From Agelaius tricolor (taxonomy: Eukaryota > Chordata > Aves > Passeriformes > Icteridae), in contig JALJCS010000002.1 of assembly GCA_023055355.1 (NCBI GenBank), positions 85,771,001 to 85,835,000 of the forward strand: DNA of 64,000 nucleotides, written 5' to 3'. Shown piece after piece: positions 47,806 to 59,517 of this stretch. The notes under the pieces are model-generated. The model was not told the origin of the DNA. It saw nothing but the letters and a program-made list of their open reading frames with translations, and did not search any database. Position numbers and translations under genes: made by a program. Positions within the stretch are counted from its first letter, which is position 1. Each line of letters begins with the position of its first letter.

Positions 47806-50279
47806 CCTGGTAAACTAAGCAAACATGAGGTCACTGCAAGAGCTTGGAAACTGCAGCGTGCCATTGGAGTGGCAAAGTGGCCAAAGTACAGAGAAACCTT
47901 TAGAAAATCAGGCCAGGATAGTTGGCTTCAGTGCTAGTACCAGCTTTCATCTTTGAACAATACTCATTACTGAAATCTACTACTAACTCAAAAAAAGCCT
48001 GAGAAAAAAATCCCTGAAAGCAGATAGGATGGAGGGATCTCTGCTTACTTACCATGTCTGTACTCTTTTTTCTAGCTTATACTCTTCCTTTTTTGTCCTA
48101 TCTAACCTCAGAGACAGGAGGCTGAGCTGTAGAGCCCTTTGGGCTGACCCTGTACAGCCCCTCTGATGCCCTTTAATTTATGCTACATTTCAGAGCAAGT
48201 GATTTTCTCTTATTCCTAATCATTGTCAACAAACAGCAAACCCCTCCAAAACTATTTTCAACAGAGTCAGCCTTAGCACTTGCATTCAAGGATTAGTCAC
48301 AGGCTGCTGGAGTGAAAACAGAGCAAATGTAAACGGGTAATGCTTTTGCCAGAAGTATGCAAGAGCCTGTGTGCGAAAGAATATAAGAGCTTGTGTGATT
48401 ACACATTCTTTTATTAAAATAAAACCTTTCACAGCAATTCCTAACATGATTTTTTTCCCCCAAGTATCACCATTCATTAAACAAAGCTTGTCTGTGCAAT
48501 TATCAAATATGTAAGACTTGTGATATCTAGTAGATCCCTCTATGGGTGTATTTCAAATTGCTGTTGTTTAATTATTAACTGACTCCATGTTTTCTTTCAA
48601 TACAGGTTCTTTATTTTAGAAATACATCCTGCAGTATTAAATGGAAAGATAAGCTCAGTCAAGAGTCTTAGGTATAATATGAAAATCAGTTTATGTAGGT
48701 TTTCTCACTTTCTGTTTCTTAGTTTTACCAAATTATTGCCAATGCCAAGACAGAGAAAGGAGAGAAAATTCACTATGGAAAGTTACACTGGTCTTTGTGG
48801 CTGAAGGTAGCTCTTCACCTGCCTCCTTTCCATCCCTGGTTTAGTGAGATTGCAAGTGTGAACCAAAAAGTGCCATGGCATGAAGGTTTAAAGAAAACAC
48901 TACCCTAGAACTGACTGCTACCATAGATATGGACAAAGTTTATTCTAATTTACAGGGTGTTTTTTAGGCAGTTTTTGTACGTCATATGATCATTTCATAA
49001 AATGCACAAGTCTGATAAATGGGAATGTCAAGGAACTGTTTCATTAGGTGTCAAAAGGGTTTGTCCTGTCATTGCTAAATCAGGCTGCTTTGGCTCAGAT
49101 TAGGATGAAGAAACAAAGAGACACAAGCACTGCTCACAAAAGCATCCCTGTGATGAGGGATCCTGTTTGGGCATCACCACAGTAGAGTGGCCCACTGCAA
49201 TGCAGAAGGGATGTGTTCACTCTGCCCAGCTTTCCTGAGTCAAAGGCCTCTTCTTTCTCAGAAGAGGTGCTGACTGAGAAGTTCACCACTTTTCCTGAAG
49301 TGGTGCTCTTTTGTGGTCAAAAAGCCACAAGAAGAGCTGCTAGAACACACCAGTGCTCTTGTCCAGGCAAGAGTCCTTATGACAGGCTGTGATTCTCTCT
49401 TGAATGCAAGTGTAAATGTATATAACTGTAAAGGAATACTTAAATATTGAAATAAACTTGACAGCCGTTCAGTGGGGGTGGAAGATAAAGCATTAGCCCA
49501 AAATACCTGTAGTCCACCACTCTTCACCCACAAATGAGGTATTAGGTTTAAATTCTCTGCCTTATTTGATGTTAAAATATCTAAACCCCTTCAAAATATC
49601 TTAAGTGAGGGCTTTGAAGAAAAAAAGTAGAGATACTTTGTGTGGGTTTTTTATTAGATTCCTTCACAGAATAATTCTTCCAGAAGCAGCAAAATATTTC
49701 TACAGTCCCTGGTTGTTTTATCAAACATTTAAAAAATAAAACAGGTTTAGATAAACCTAGAATTTTGGCATATTCCTGGTGTGAAGTTTCTTGCAAGAGG
49801 ACTATACCACAAAAAACTATGAGGAGTAAAATTTTCACTTTCTCTGTATCTTCTGTCCCAGCAATCCCACATGCACAGGGGTTCCCATGTAGTCCAGACG
49901 GGTGATGAAGCAGGAAACTTGCAGATCAAGCACTTGGACTCTGGAATTGAGAGATACCTCAAAATGAACAAGGAATGGTTCTATCCCATCTTGAGGAAAC
50001 TTCCTAGGTGAGGGAGACTTTCAGCCCAAAGAAAGAAAACTTGTGCTTAAATCTGCAGAAAATCTGCACTCACCTATCTTAGCACATGATGTGGAAGAAA
50101 GGCAGCTGAGAATTTTCAGTTCTACAGACGAATACCTCCTCATCAGTGAGATAGAATTTTCTCTTTAGTCTTGAAAATATCTCCCCCCTTTCTCAAAAAA
50201 TTCAAATAATTTCTCACATGCTGGAATCTGTAATGTTCCCCCATTCCTTTTGCTTTATCAAGTTTCTAATTGCTAATTA
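47806..50279. other. Unique A+T-rich non-coding DNA
   Basis: I see no gene or repeat. Open frames on the minus strand (49258-49533, 49581-49838, 49747-49971) overlap each other and have no family signature. Confidence 0.5.
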
Positions 50280-50304
50280 AATATATATATATATATATAT
50301 ATAT
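50280..50304. repeat. (AT)n microsatellite
   Basis: Twelve perfect AT units lie in an A+T-rich surround. Confidence 0.92.
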
Positions 50305-53300
50305 TCTAAAAGTACATTTAACCATTGGCTTACCCTCAGAACAAAACAGCCTCCCTCTAAAGCAAGTTACATGAAATCTCTTGACTCAACAAGTTAACTA
50401 ACTTTCTTTTGCCTAACCTAACATTTAATGTTTGGCAATGAGCCAGGGCTTCTGATTAAGAACAAAGATGCTGAGGGCACAGAGTTTTGAAGGTGCTGAG
50501 CACCCACAGAACATGCTGATTTAAGCTGAAATTACATAGTCTGGGCCCCTGAATCATACTGCCTCATGATAATTCACTTTATCTTGGTGTAACACAATAT
50601 CACTTTCACTTGTTTTTGTTTTATTTTCTTGAACAATTTAATTCCACAGAGCAGTGATGTTTATCTTTGTGAGCTGAGCTGCAGAACAGAATTTTCATTT
50701 GAAAAATCAAGTACTTCTACACCTACTTCTCCAAACAGAGCCATTACAGGGTTTTGAGATTGTGCCTGTGCTTTCCATTGCTGCTTTGATTTATTCCAGC
50801 AAAAAGGAAAAACGGAAACTGGAAGTTTTTATTTCAACTGCTGGACTGGTCCTCCAAATGTGTGATTCAGACCTTGCCATTCATTCCTTGTGAATGTCTC
50901 ACATATGAGCAATGTATCTATAAAATGATGTGATTTCCTTCCTTCTGTTCTTTCACCCTTTTTCTTAACTATTTGGGTATAAAGGCCTGCAGGAATCCTC
51001 AGCTGAGGTCTCCAGGAGCTAGTGTTATAAGCTTATGGCTGTTCAAAATCATGTTTAGGGAGTTTAATGTCCAAAATGTTGTGTGTAACATCTGTGGGGA
51101 CTTGTTACAGAAATACCAACCTAAAGGCCCTGGCAGAGCAAAAGTGCCACAGGACACTCAGTCTCATAGACCACCTTTACCAGGGGAAAAAAGAGTATGT
51201 GCAGAAAAGGGTTAGACAGAAAGAACCTGATTCCTAATGGCAAAAGAGACAAATTCTCTCTGAACAATTGCTGCTCGCTGCTGGCTAATCATCACCCCTT
51301 GTTTGTCTTGACTAAGTCCTTGTTTTAGTCCTTGTTTATTCAGGACTAAAACAGTAAAAGGCTTTACCATAATCCACTCTTCTCTTATATGTTTTATAGA
51401 AAGTCCATGACAGAACTCAGTTTTCACGTTACAAATGGGATGGAGAAAAAAAAATCAATGAAGAAGCACAAAAGGCAAAAGATAATACCTTGGAAATCAT
51501 TGGGAGTGCCTCACTGAAAGCCACAGGGGCGGAAGGAAATACCGGATCTTCACGTCTCCCTGTGTTTCAAAGCTGTTTTCTTTCCATTTGGCTTTAAAAA
51601 TGTCATTTTGGCTGGCTTCATGGCTCTTACATCAGGAGAAACTGTGTGCCCTTCACAATGATTCTGTGCTGAGACACACCTGAAAGCTAGAGGGGAGCAA
51701 AGGGAGAGGAAATAAAGCTTTAACTCAGAAGAAAATCAAAACAGGAATTTTTATGATGCTCATTTTTTTCCTTTTATTATTGATGGCAGGGAGGGAAAAA
51801 AGTGGTTGGAGCAACTGATTTTTGGAGGAAAAAACAAATGAGCAGATGAGCTTAGCAGTGCTAGCCATGGGAACACAAATACCTGAGAGAAAAAATATTC
51901 AACTTCATTGTTGCATACTCCTACAACATAATCTCTTCCTATGGCATAATAAGTCACAGGCAGTAATTTTCAGATAATGGTTAACAAAAAGGAAGAATTT
52001 CAATATTGCTGCAACATTTGACAACTCTCAGTACCATAAAATCTGTGTAAGAAGCACTGGTGTGTCCACTTAGAAGTGACAATTTTAAATATCTATAATT
52101 TACAGTTTAATTGAAATGAATGTCTTAAGTGCAGGATCATAAGAATCTGGAGATATACACTCAAAATGCCCCTGGAATCCACACAGACACATCCATGGCT
52201 TGATCAGACTAACTGCACATTTCTCTTGTCCTGTGTAAATATGTGTTTTTCACATAAGAGAAATTTGGCAGAGGTTTTCTATATGTAGCTCAAACCTCTG
52301 TCCCTCTGGCTTACAATTTGCAAGTTCTTGAAGTCCTTCTTACTCACACATTGCTGAGAGATTTCCACTTGTCTACCTACAATAAATGGGATCTTCAAAC
52401 AAATGATAAAATTTTAAAAAATTAAAAATTGCCAACCCAAGACAAACTAGTTGGTAATCAGATGCAAACTATTTGGGAATTTAAAAAAAAAAGAAAAAAT
52501 GGTAACAGGTTAGTTTAAGGGGTTTCATGCTGGAAATGCTCAGAGATCTGTGGTGTGGGTTTCTCAGATGCTCATCCTCAGGGGGCCTGTGCCCCTTCTG
52601 GTCAAAGCATTTGCAGCTGAAGTTGCTGCATTCAAGTTTCATTGCTACAACCAAAGAAAACCTACTCTGCTTCAAACTGGCAAGTGTTGGAAGAGGGATG
52701 AACTCCCTCATGGTCTGGAACTCTGCTCCAGGGGTGACTTTCTTGGAGGCAAGGATAAAAGAACACATCAAGTTGCTGCCTGAGAATATGGAGAAACATT
52801 TGAAGTGCTTAGATTGACAGAGAAAAAAAGGCTAAAATTGGACATTGCTACTTTTTAAGTGTGGTTTTGTTTTGGTGTGTAATATCATCTTTCAGAAGTG
52901 CCTTGAGATCAGGATGCTCTGCATCCAACCTAGCAATAGAGACAGAGCAAAGGGTAGATCAGGTCACATCCCATCTCTCCCTACATGGATATGAGATTAC
53001 AGGGGTGGCTCTAAGTCTCACATCAACATTTCATCTCCCTTCGTGGCATTTTTTAAGACTGTAGGAAGAATTTAGGTTGCTGGCCCCTAATTCTGTATCA
53101 CCACAGAGGTTTGCATGGGGGCTTGTCATTCATCTCTCTTCAGAAAGATCCTCCTGGGCACATGTAAGGATTCCAAGTGGGAGTTTGGGAACTCTCAGGT
53201 TAAACAGACAGATCCCTACAGGGCTAAGCAGTCCCATTGCAGTTTACAACTTGACAGTTTTCATGTAGCCAATTTGGGCTGGGTTTAAACTGACTCAGTG

Positions 53301-53609
53301 GTCATAAGGGACAGGGGAGAGTTAGAAGATCTTGTACTCCTCAGTGCACAGAGAGTGTTTGGCACAACCAATGCATGGACAGACTCCCAGACACTCATGA
53401 ATGTCATTGCATGAACAAAACACTGGCTAACTCACACCAGTTTACACTTTCATTTGCACACGACTTTGTGCTGAGTTTCTAGGATTGTTCAAACTTCACA
53501 TTCAAAGTGAAACCTGGGGTGAACCAGACTGGTTCATAACAGGAGAAAGTTCACGCAGCATCTTAGGAAGGAGAACTGACAGGTTTCACACATTCCTGTC
53601 TCTAGCACA
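50305..53609. other. Unique A+T-rich non-coding DNA
   Basis: No gene is recognised. Overlapping frames of 77-96 codons at 52481-52817 on both strands are in a slightly G+C-richer patch and have no recognised domain. Confidence 0.5.
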
Positions 53610-53752
53610 AGGAAAAAAAAAAAAACAAAAAAAAACCAAAACAAAAAAAAACAAAACAAAAAAAAAAAAAAAAACAACAACAAAAAAAAAACCAAACAAA
53701 AAAAAAAAAAACAAAAAAACAAAAACAAAAAAAAAAAAAAACCCAACACAAT
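53610..53752. repeat. Long A-rich low-complexity tract
   Basis: About 140 bp are more than 80 percent A, in runs of 4 to about 17 A separated by single C, CC or GG. On the plus strand it gives a Lys/Thr/Asn frame and on the minus strand a Phe/Leu/Val frame, neither coding. No LINE or SINE body ends at it on either side. Confidence 0.9.
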
Positions 53753-56700
53753 GAAAAGCTTGTAAAAGGGAAATTATCAGATTACAGGACAAAAAAGTGT
53801 TCTTCAAACCCTAGTTCATGAACCTTTTGATGAACATGCTCAAAGGTATGTCTGAATGGCAAGCACAAATTGGTACATTTTTCATTACTTCTGTCATCAT
53901 CCTGCCAAATTTCCAGACAGCTTGGAAGAGCCCTCCACTTTTGTCTGGCCCAAGGATTCTCACCCTGAGGATTACAAGCAGTTGGCAGATGACTCTCATC
54001 ACCCTACCCTGCACTCAGGATTCATCTCCACAGATAAATGCTGTAGTTACAGGTGGGATCCATTTTGATTAGGTCATTCACCAGAGAAATCACAAGCTTA
54101 GACCCCGAAGGTCTGTCTTAGAAATAGAAGGCTCAGTGCAGCCAGCAACAGGAGAAAGGCACTACCAAACTGACTGAAGCCAGAAGTGGGGTGAAGGCAT
54201 CCTTAGCTATTCCTTTCCACCCTGATTCCCTGTAGGAAAGTGACCCTTCTCCAATTCTCCACCTCTTACAGAATAACCTGAGAGGTCTGCCATGCCCAGG
54301 TCCTTCCTTGAAGGGTGACTGGCTCTAGAGCAGAAGCACATTAACATGAGCTGGAATGTGCTCCCCAGACTTGTCCATTTCAGTGGTGTGAGTGTGCATG
54401 TCCAGCAGAGGAGCAAGTCAGGTGCTAAAACCATTTACTTGTACCCATGTAAATATGCTGCTCTTGGGAGTCAAAGCCTTTTGCCAGCTAAACCTAATTT
54501 TCAAGACCACCAGGGTGCCTTTAAGGTTGTCTGCATCTCATAAGTATTTTAACATTTTTATGAATCTCTGTTCCCTGTTTCTGATATGAGATAATATCAT
54601 TCCTCTCATTTACTGGGATGCTGGGGGAATAAATATTTATGAAAAAAAATTAATGGTGAGATTCCATATGATGCATCATCCTTGTAAGTACCATAAATAG
54701 ACTGCTAATATATTGTGCAAAACAAAGGAGGTTTTAGCTTCTACCGCCTCCAGCCTAGCACAAGGAAACAAAGTTTGTTTAGCTCTCAGTGTTCTACAGC
54801 ATCTTGTGAGATTGAGCAATTTTTAATTTTGTGTGTATGCATGAGGTTTCTACAAATACCACAGAGCCAAATCTTGTCATGATCTTTTATTCTGTCCTCC
54901 TTCCAGTCCCAGGCAAATGCAGGAAGTTTAGAGGAGTGGAAAAGCATACAAATCAAAAGCAACTGAGCATTTCTGTGTCTATTCTAAGATTTTTTTAGGC
55001 AATAGCATGGAGGATATGCTTGGGACAAGGATTTGATTTCACCCTTGCTGGCTCCCACGCCCCTAATTAGAACTGAGCTCTTTATAGGTAAATAACATTT
55101 AAGTGGAACTATTTCTGACCACTGGGGTCCTGCACTCTGCTGTGCAGTGCCCTTTCATTAGGAATTAGCCGACACGATGCTGAATAAACACATTGTATGT
55201 TTTGCAAGAGCTCTGATGTGGTCTCTGTTAATTACTCTCTTTAACCTATTACAATCATGTGCTGCTTAGCCACACACACCACAGGACTGCTTGGGAAGGG
55301 GAAGATTATGGGGTATGCACAGACAAATTCTTAAAGGGACAGACAGCATAAAGACATGCCACAATGTCTGTTTGAACTGGTGTCAGATACAATAATGAGT
55401 GGGTAGGAATAAAAATAAATACATAGCACTTCAGGAACACTTCACATTCTCTAAGTGCTATTGCATCAAGCAGTATGACCAGGACTTTCTCTCTCAGCAG
55501 CACCCTCTTGGCTCGGCTGAAGCGATCAGCCTGGCTTGCTTGTTTGAGGGTTTTTCTGCAATGCCCTTGGCGGTGGTTTGTACTTGGAACCTCACCCTCT
55601 CCCCTCACCCTCAAATTACACTTCCATTCATGACTGCCTATTCAAAGGATGCATTAAGCTTTGTTGTTTAATGCTTTGTTGCTAAGCTTTCCTCACAGGT
55701 GCCTAAGGGCTTTTATCCTTGGAACAATAAACTGAAAGTCCACCGTTGCCCTCTTCCTCAGGTGCCTGTGCTGTAACTCCTAGCAGATTTGCAGGGAGGC
55801 AGACAGAAGTCACCACTGCAGGGGACCCTCGCTGATCCAAGGATAATTGTGTGTCAGTAATCGGTGCTTTATTATCATTAGCAGCCACTTTAATACAGTC
55901 CTCGCTTAGCCCCAAGTTAGGCTTATGACTATGGAATTTGCTCTGTCTTATCAGCTTCACTGGAGCATGTGAATGATCTCAACTTCTGACTATTTAGGCA
56001 CATACTCAGATGGGAAAACTAGGCAGAAACCTGTGGGGTTTTTGACATTAGTTATATCAGTCCAGTAAAACAACTCCTTTGTTTAGTCCTGGAGCTGTCT
56101 GTCTTCAGTGGGTGTCTCCAGCAACACAATTATGCAGTAATTACCACAACTCTGATTCCCTTCAGCTAAACAGGGCCCAACTTTAGATATCCTTGCCTGA
56201 AAACTCAGTAGCCTTTCTGAATCTCAATTCCCATATTGAAAAAGGAAGAGGCGTTACTATTAACACAATTAATTATTAATATAATATTAATATGTGCAAA
56301 GCCCTAAGGCTTCCAGATGAAAGGTGCTGGATAATTGTAAGGTGTTCTCCACACAGCCATGGGCTGTTAGCAACCAACTCAAATCAAAAAAGATTATCAA
56401 GTACACACACTTAAAGAGATTGGGTTGATCAAGTAAAGAATTGCCATGGGATATTGGTCTCCCACTGCTACAGAAATTCTGAAGCATTAATCTCCAAAAT
56501 GCATCACAAAGAATCTGAGGCTTTTCTCTTCAAAGTGGGAGGTTTTACCTTGTCACAGTGTCTGAGGGCTGTGATAGTTATATGAGATCTCTTGCTGAAA
56601 CTGTAACATTTCATTCAATGAATGTCTGCAATACAGAGTTGCTATTGTAGAACTCCTTGCCATCAGCCAGCCAGAAACTCTGTGGAAATGCTGACACTTT

Positions 56701-57340
56701 CAGTTTCTTTTTATTTTGCTTTAATATTCCAGACTTCATACAGTCCTTTAGCTGTTGGGGCTAAGTTGATATGAATCAGTCAAGGCTATAAGGAGATGTA
56801 CATAGGGTTCCCTTTGTTGAAAGTAAGTCCCAAATGGCCTTCCATTCCTGTTTTCAAGAGGTAGCCCAGATTCAACTCTATCTAGATTGTAAGTCCTTTA
56901 TAATCAGTGGAGACAGACAGGCATTTTCAAAGGGCAAGGTAGCTCACAACTACAAAGACTTCCCCTCTGTAGGTACCTAAATTCCCTGAACCATCTTCTC
57001 ATGTCCCCTGGGATCCCCAAGCCCCCAGTCAAGTCAGTCTTGGTGCTTAAAGGAAGTGTTTCAGTTATGTGATCATGATGGGGTGGGATAAATTTCGCAC
57101 CCACTCCCCATCCTGCCATGTGTTCAGCCAAATTGCAGCAAAGAAAACTTGCAGGAGATTCCACCAGGATTTCCTTGTCAGCAAGAGCAACACCAGGACC
57201 TGTTATGACACTGTCTTGCAGCTGACACAAGCCTGTTGTGATGTAATGACACAGCTGGTATTTGGTATAAGCCTGTTCTCCAGACTTTCCACCACTTTCC
57301 TTCTGCAGTGGAGTAACTTTGGCTAAGGGTTTCCCTGGCC
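53753..57340. other. Unique non-coding DNA, possible conserved elements
   Basis: No gene is supported. The segments at about 55040-55260 and 55840-55960 have balanced composition, TAATTA/TTAATTAC motifs, and few low-complexity runs. Such sequence is often conserved between birds, but this cannot be shown from one sequence. Open frames of 60-102 codons overlap on both strands. Confidence 0.45.
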
Positions 57341-57604
57341 TGGCATGGGCCCTTGCCCAGACTGCAGCTCTTCAGGAACAGCTGCTCCCACCAGACTCTC
57401 CACAGCTTCAGCTCCTGCAGGGAATATCCCCTGGGCTGTAGGGGAGAGTCTCTGCTCCAGTCTGCAGCCCCTCCTGTCCTCCTCGTCCTCCAGCCCTCCT
57501 CGGGGTCTCTGTGTTGCTGCTCATCCCTCCTCACGTCCCTTCCTCTCTCCCCCTGCCACTTTTGTCACTTTGTGGAACCTGTTTTCCCCCAGTGCTCCCA
57601 GTGT
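57341..57604 (-). mobile_element. Possible LTR-type fragment (GC-rich), minus strand
   Basis: About 260 bp are distinctly C- and T-rich on the plus strand. They contain CTTCAGGAACAGCTGCTCC, CTGCAGGGAATATCCCC and GAGAGTCTCTGCTCCAGTC. These resemble the style of phrases in the LTR at 22.0-23.2 kb, which has CCTTCAGGAACAGGCTGCTC and GGGAATCTCTGCTGCAG. I infer a diverged fragment of an avian ERV LTR in the same orientation. Termini and duplications are not visible. The 149- and 131-codon open frames that cross it (57345-57794, 57511-57906) reflect its low stop-codon content. Confidence 0.35.
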
Positions 57605-57655
57605 GGCCAAGGGGGGTCACAAAGATGGTCAGAAAGTTTTGCCATATCTCTCAGA
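57605..57655 (+). mobile_element. Possible short CR1 fragment
   Basis: GGTCACAAAGATGGTCAG at 57615-57632 is identical over 18 bases to 59091-59108 inside the CR1 copy downstream. The following bases, ending in ATCTCTCAG, loosely fit the next CR1 segment. It may be a small detached piece of a CR1 element next to the LTR-like block. Confidence 0.4.
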
Positions 57656-57825
57656 AAAACTACCCACATTCCTTAATTCAGGAGTGGCAAATTTCTATTT
57701 CATGTCAGGTCACTCTAAACACAGGTCCTGGTGTAGCCAGACATCACTCCAGATCAGGAGTGATCCCTTCAGGGATCATTCTAATGCAATTTAGCTCCTC
57801 TTGCTCCTTCAAGAGGAGAGTGAGA
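57656..57825. other. Unassigned sequence between repeat fragments
   Basis: I see no recognisable feature. The segment links the possible CR1 piece to the better preserved CR1 tail. Confidence 0.4.
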
Positions 57826-58155
57826 GGAGTCTTTATTGCAGTCCACATCTTCCTCCGAAGGGGAAACAGAGGGGTAGGCACTGATCTAATCTCTGGTAAC
57901 AAATGACAGGACCCAAGGGAATGGCCTGAAGTTGTGTTAGAAGATGTTTAGGTTGGACATTAGGAAAACCTACACCAACAGGGTCACTGGGGGCTGGAAC
58001 AGGCTCCCCAGGGAACTGGTCATAGCACCAAGTCTGACAGAGCTCAAGAAGCATTTGGAAAATGCTCTCAGGCACATGATGTGCTTCTTGGGATTGCATT
58101 GTGGGTTGAAATTGATGATCCTTATGGGTCCCTTCCAACTCAGGATATTCTGTGG
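57826..58155 (+). mobile_element. CR1 LINE fragment, plus strand, 3' part
   Basis: About 330 bp of the 3' end of a CR1 element are present, close in sequence to the copy ending at 12570. Shared blocks include GGGAATGGCCTGAAGTT near 57920, GGAACAGGCTCCCCAGGGA near 57997 and CCCTTCCAACTCAGGATATTC at the end. A frame at 57944-58080 reads FRLDIRKTY and WNRLPRELVIAPSLTELKK, the last residues of ORF2. Immediately upstream, GAGGAGTC and AACAGAGGGGTAGGCACTG also fit the family, so the 5' truncation lies near 57826. The terminal ATTCTGTG repeat is a single unit. Confidence 0.92.
57944..58080 (+). pseudogene. CR1 ORF2 C-terminal remnant
   Basis: This frame keeps the final stretch of a CR1 ORF2 product: RLDIRK, then WNRLPRELV and SLTELKKHLENALRHMM. 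It lacks every catalytic part. No start is meaningful, because the element is truncated at insertion. Confidence 0.75.
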
Positions 58156-58835
58156 GTCACCCTGCAAGTCAGGATGCTCCCATAAACAGCCACCTCATCT
58201 AAGCTACTGTACACACCTTTGCATGGAACATTTCAGTCATTTCACCTTAGTTTCTGTACACTCTCTGCTCTTACTGCAGATAAGAGAAATAACTCTCAGA
58301 TCCCTGGCAGGAAGCACGGTTTTGGAAAGAGATCAGAATGGTCTGGTTGGGAGTCCATTTCCTAAGGCAAATGGCTTGCATCACCCTTATAAGTAGGGTT
58401 GGAAGGCTGCATGCATGCATTTCTGCTTTTCAGACTGGTTGCCCACAGCTCTAGCCTAGGAAGCCAGACAGCTGGAACCATCAAGGACTCTTCTGCCTAA
58501 ATTAATTAAGTAAATGAATTGAGCAATCAGACACAAAGGAGTGGGTATGCAACAATTGCCTATCATTTGAAATGCAAGGAGCAAGTAATTGATTGTGCTG
58601 TTATTGTACCACACAACGTACATACATATTCCTTGCTCTTGTTTGCAATGTGGAAAAAAATAACTTCAAGACACAGATAACAATTCATCTTCCCCTGTGT
58701 GGTAACAACATCAATAGTCATTATCCTAAACTCTTCCTTCAAAATATGCTGGGCACTTAAAAAAAAAAAAAGGAATCCCTTGCCTGGCTGACTGACTGGA
58801 TTCTGCCTCCATTGAAAAACACCTAGCTTCTAATA
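58156..58835. other. Unique spacer between two CR1 copies
   Basis: The sequence is A+T-rich, with a 13-A run at 58759-58771. I see no gene. Confidence 0.5.
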
Positions 58836-59517
58836 CTGGCTGGATGGACAATGGGTCAAGAGCAGCCCTGAGGGGAAGAAATTGGGGGTGCTGGCTGACA
58901 AGAAATTCAAGGCGATCTGGTAATGTGCACTTGCAAATCAGAAAGCCACCAATATCCTGGGCTGAATCAAAAGAAGTGTGGCCAGCAGGTCCAGAGAGGT
59001 CTCATGAGAACTCTCCTGAAGCACTGCATCCATCTCTGGAGCCCCCAACATGAGAAGGATGTTGGACCTGCTGGAGTGAGTCAAGAGGAGGGTCACAAAG
59101 ATGGTCAGAGAGCTGGAGCTCCTCTCCTATATTGACAGGACAGTGCTGAGAGTGTTGAGGCTTTTCAGCCTGGAGAAGAGAATGCACCAGAGAGCAGCCT
59201 TTGAGTACCTAAATGGGTCTTGAAAGAGGTCTGGAGAGGGACTTGTTATAGGAGAGCATGTGGTGATAAAACAAAGGTTTTAAACTTAGAGAGGATAGGG
59301 TTAGATACAAGGAAGAAATTCTTCGCAATTGGGATTGAGAGACATTGGCACAGATTTCTCAGAGAAGTTGTGGATGCCCCATCTCCAGAAGTGTTCAAGG
59401 CCAGGTTGAATGGGGCTTTGAGCAACCTGATCTAGTGAAAACTGTCCCAGCCCATGGCTAGGGGTTTGGAATGAGATGCTTTGAAGCACCTTCCAATCCA
59501 AACTATTCTATAATTCA
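58836..59517 (+). mobile_element. CR1 LINE fragment, plus strand, about 680 bp
   Basis: This is a CR1 copy in sense orientation from the lineage of the 46.6-47.8 kb element. Landmarks in order are GGGGGTGCTGGCTGACAAG near 58885, CAGAAAGCCACCAATATCC near 58939, GTGTGGCCAGCAGGTCCAG near 58977, GGAGCCCCCAACATGAGAAG near 59038, and CACCTTCCAATCCAAAC near 59489. The 3' end reads ATTCTATAATTCA. Internal deletions shorten it relative to intact copies, for example in the part encoding the C-terminal domain near 59010-59030. The 5' edge is an ordinary truncation point. Confidence 0.92.
58923..59435 (+). pseudogene. CR1 ORF2 C-terminal remnant, frame-broken
   Basis: Pieces of the CR1 ORF2 C-terminal domain are spread across frames. 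The frame at 59220-59435 reads GLDTRKKFFAIGIERHWHRF followed by LREVVDAPSPEVFKARL, the standard ending of ORF2 before the 3' UTR. Upstream pieces include SKEVWPAGPER, where the family has S-V-A-S-R-S-R-E-like sequence in a shifted frame. Stops and indels make it non-functional. Confidence 0.8.

Noticed and set aside
53534..53807. Phe/Leu/Val-rich frames resembling membrane proteins
   Set aside because: They are translations of the T-rich strand of the A-rich tract.
57345..57906. Overlapping 149-, 107- and 131-codon frames
   Set aside because: Three frames are open at once in a GC-rich, repeat-like block and run into CR1 sequence, which argues against coding.
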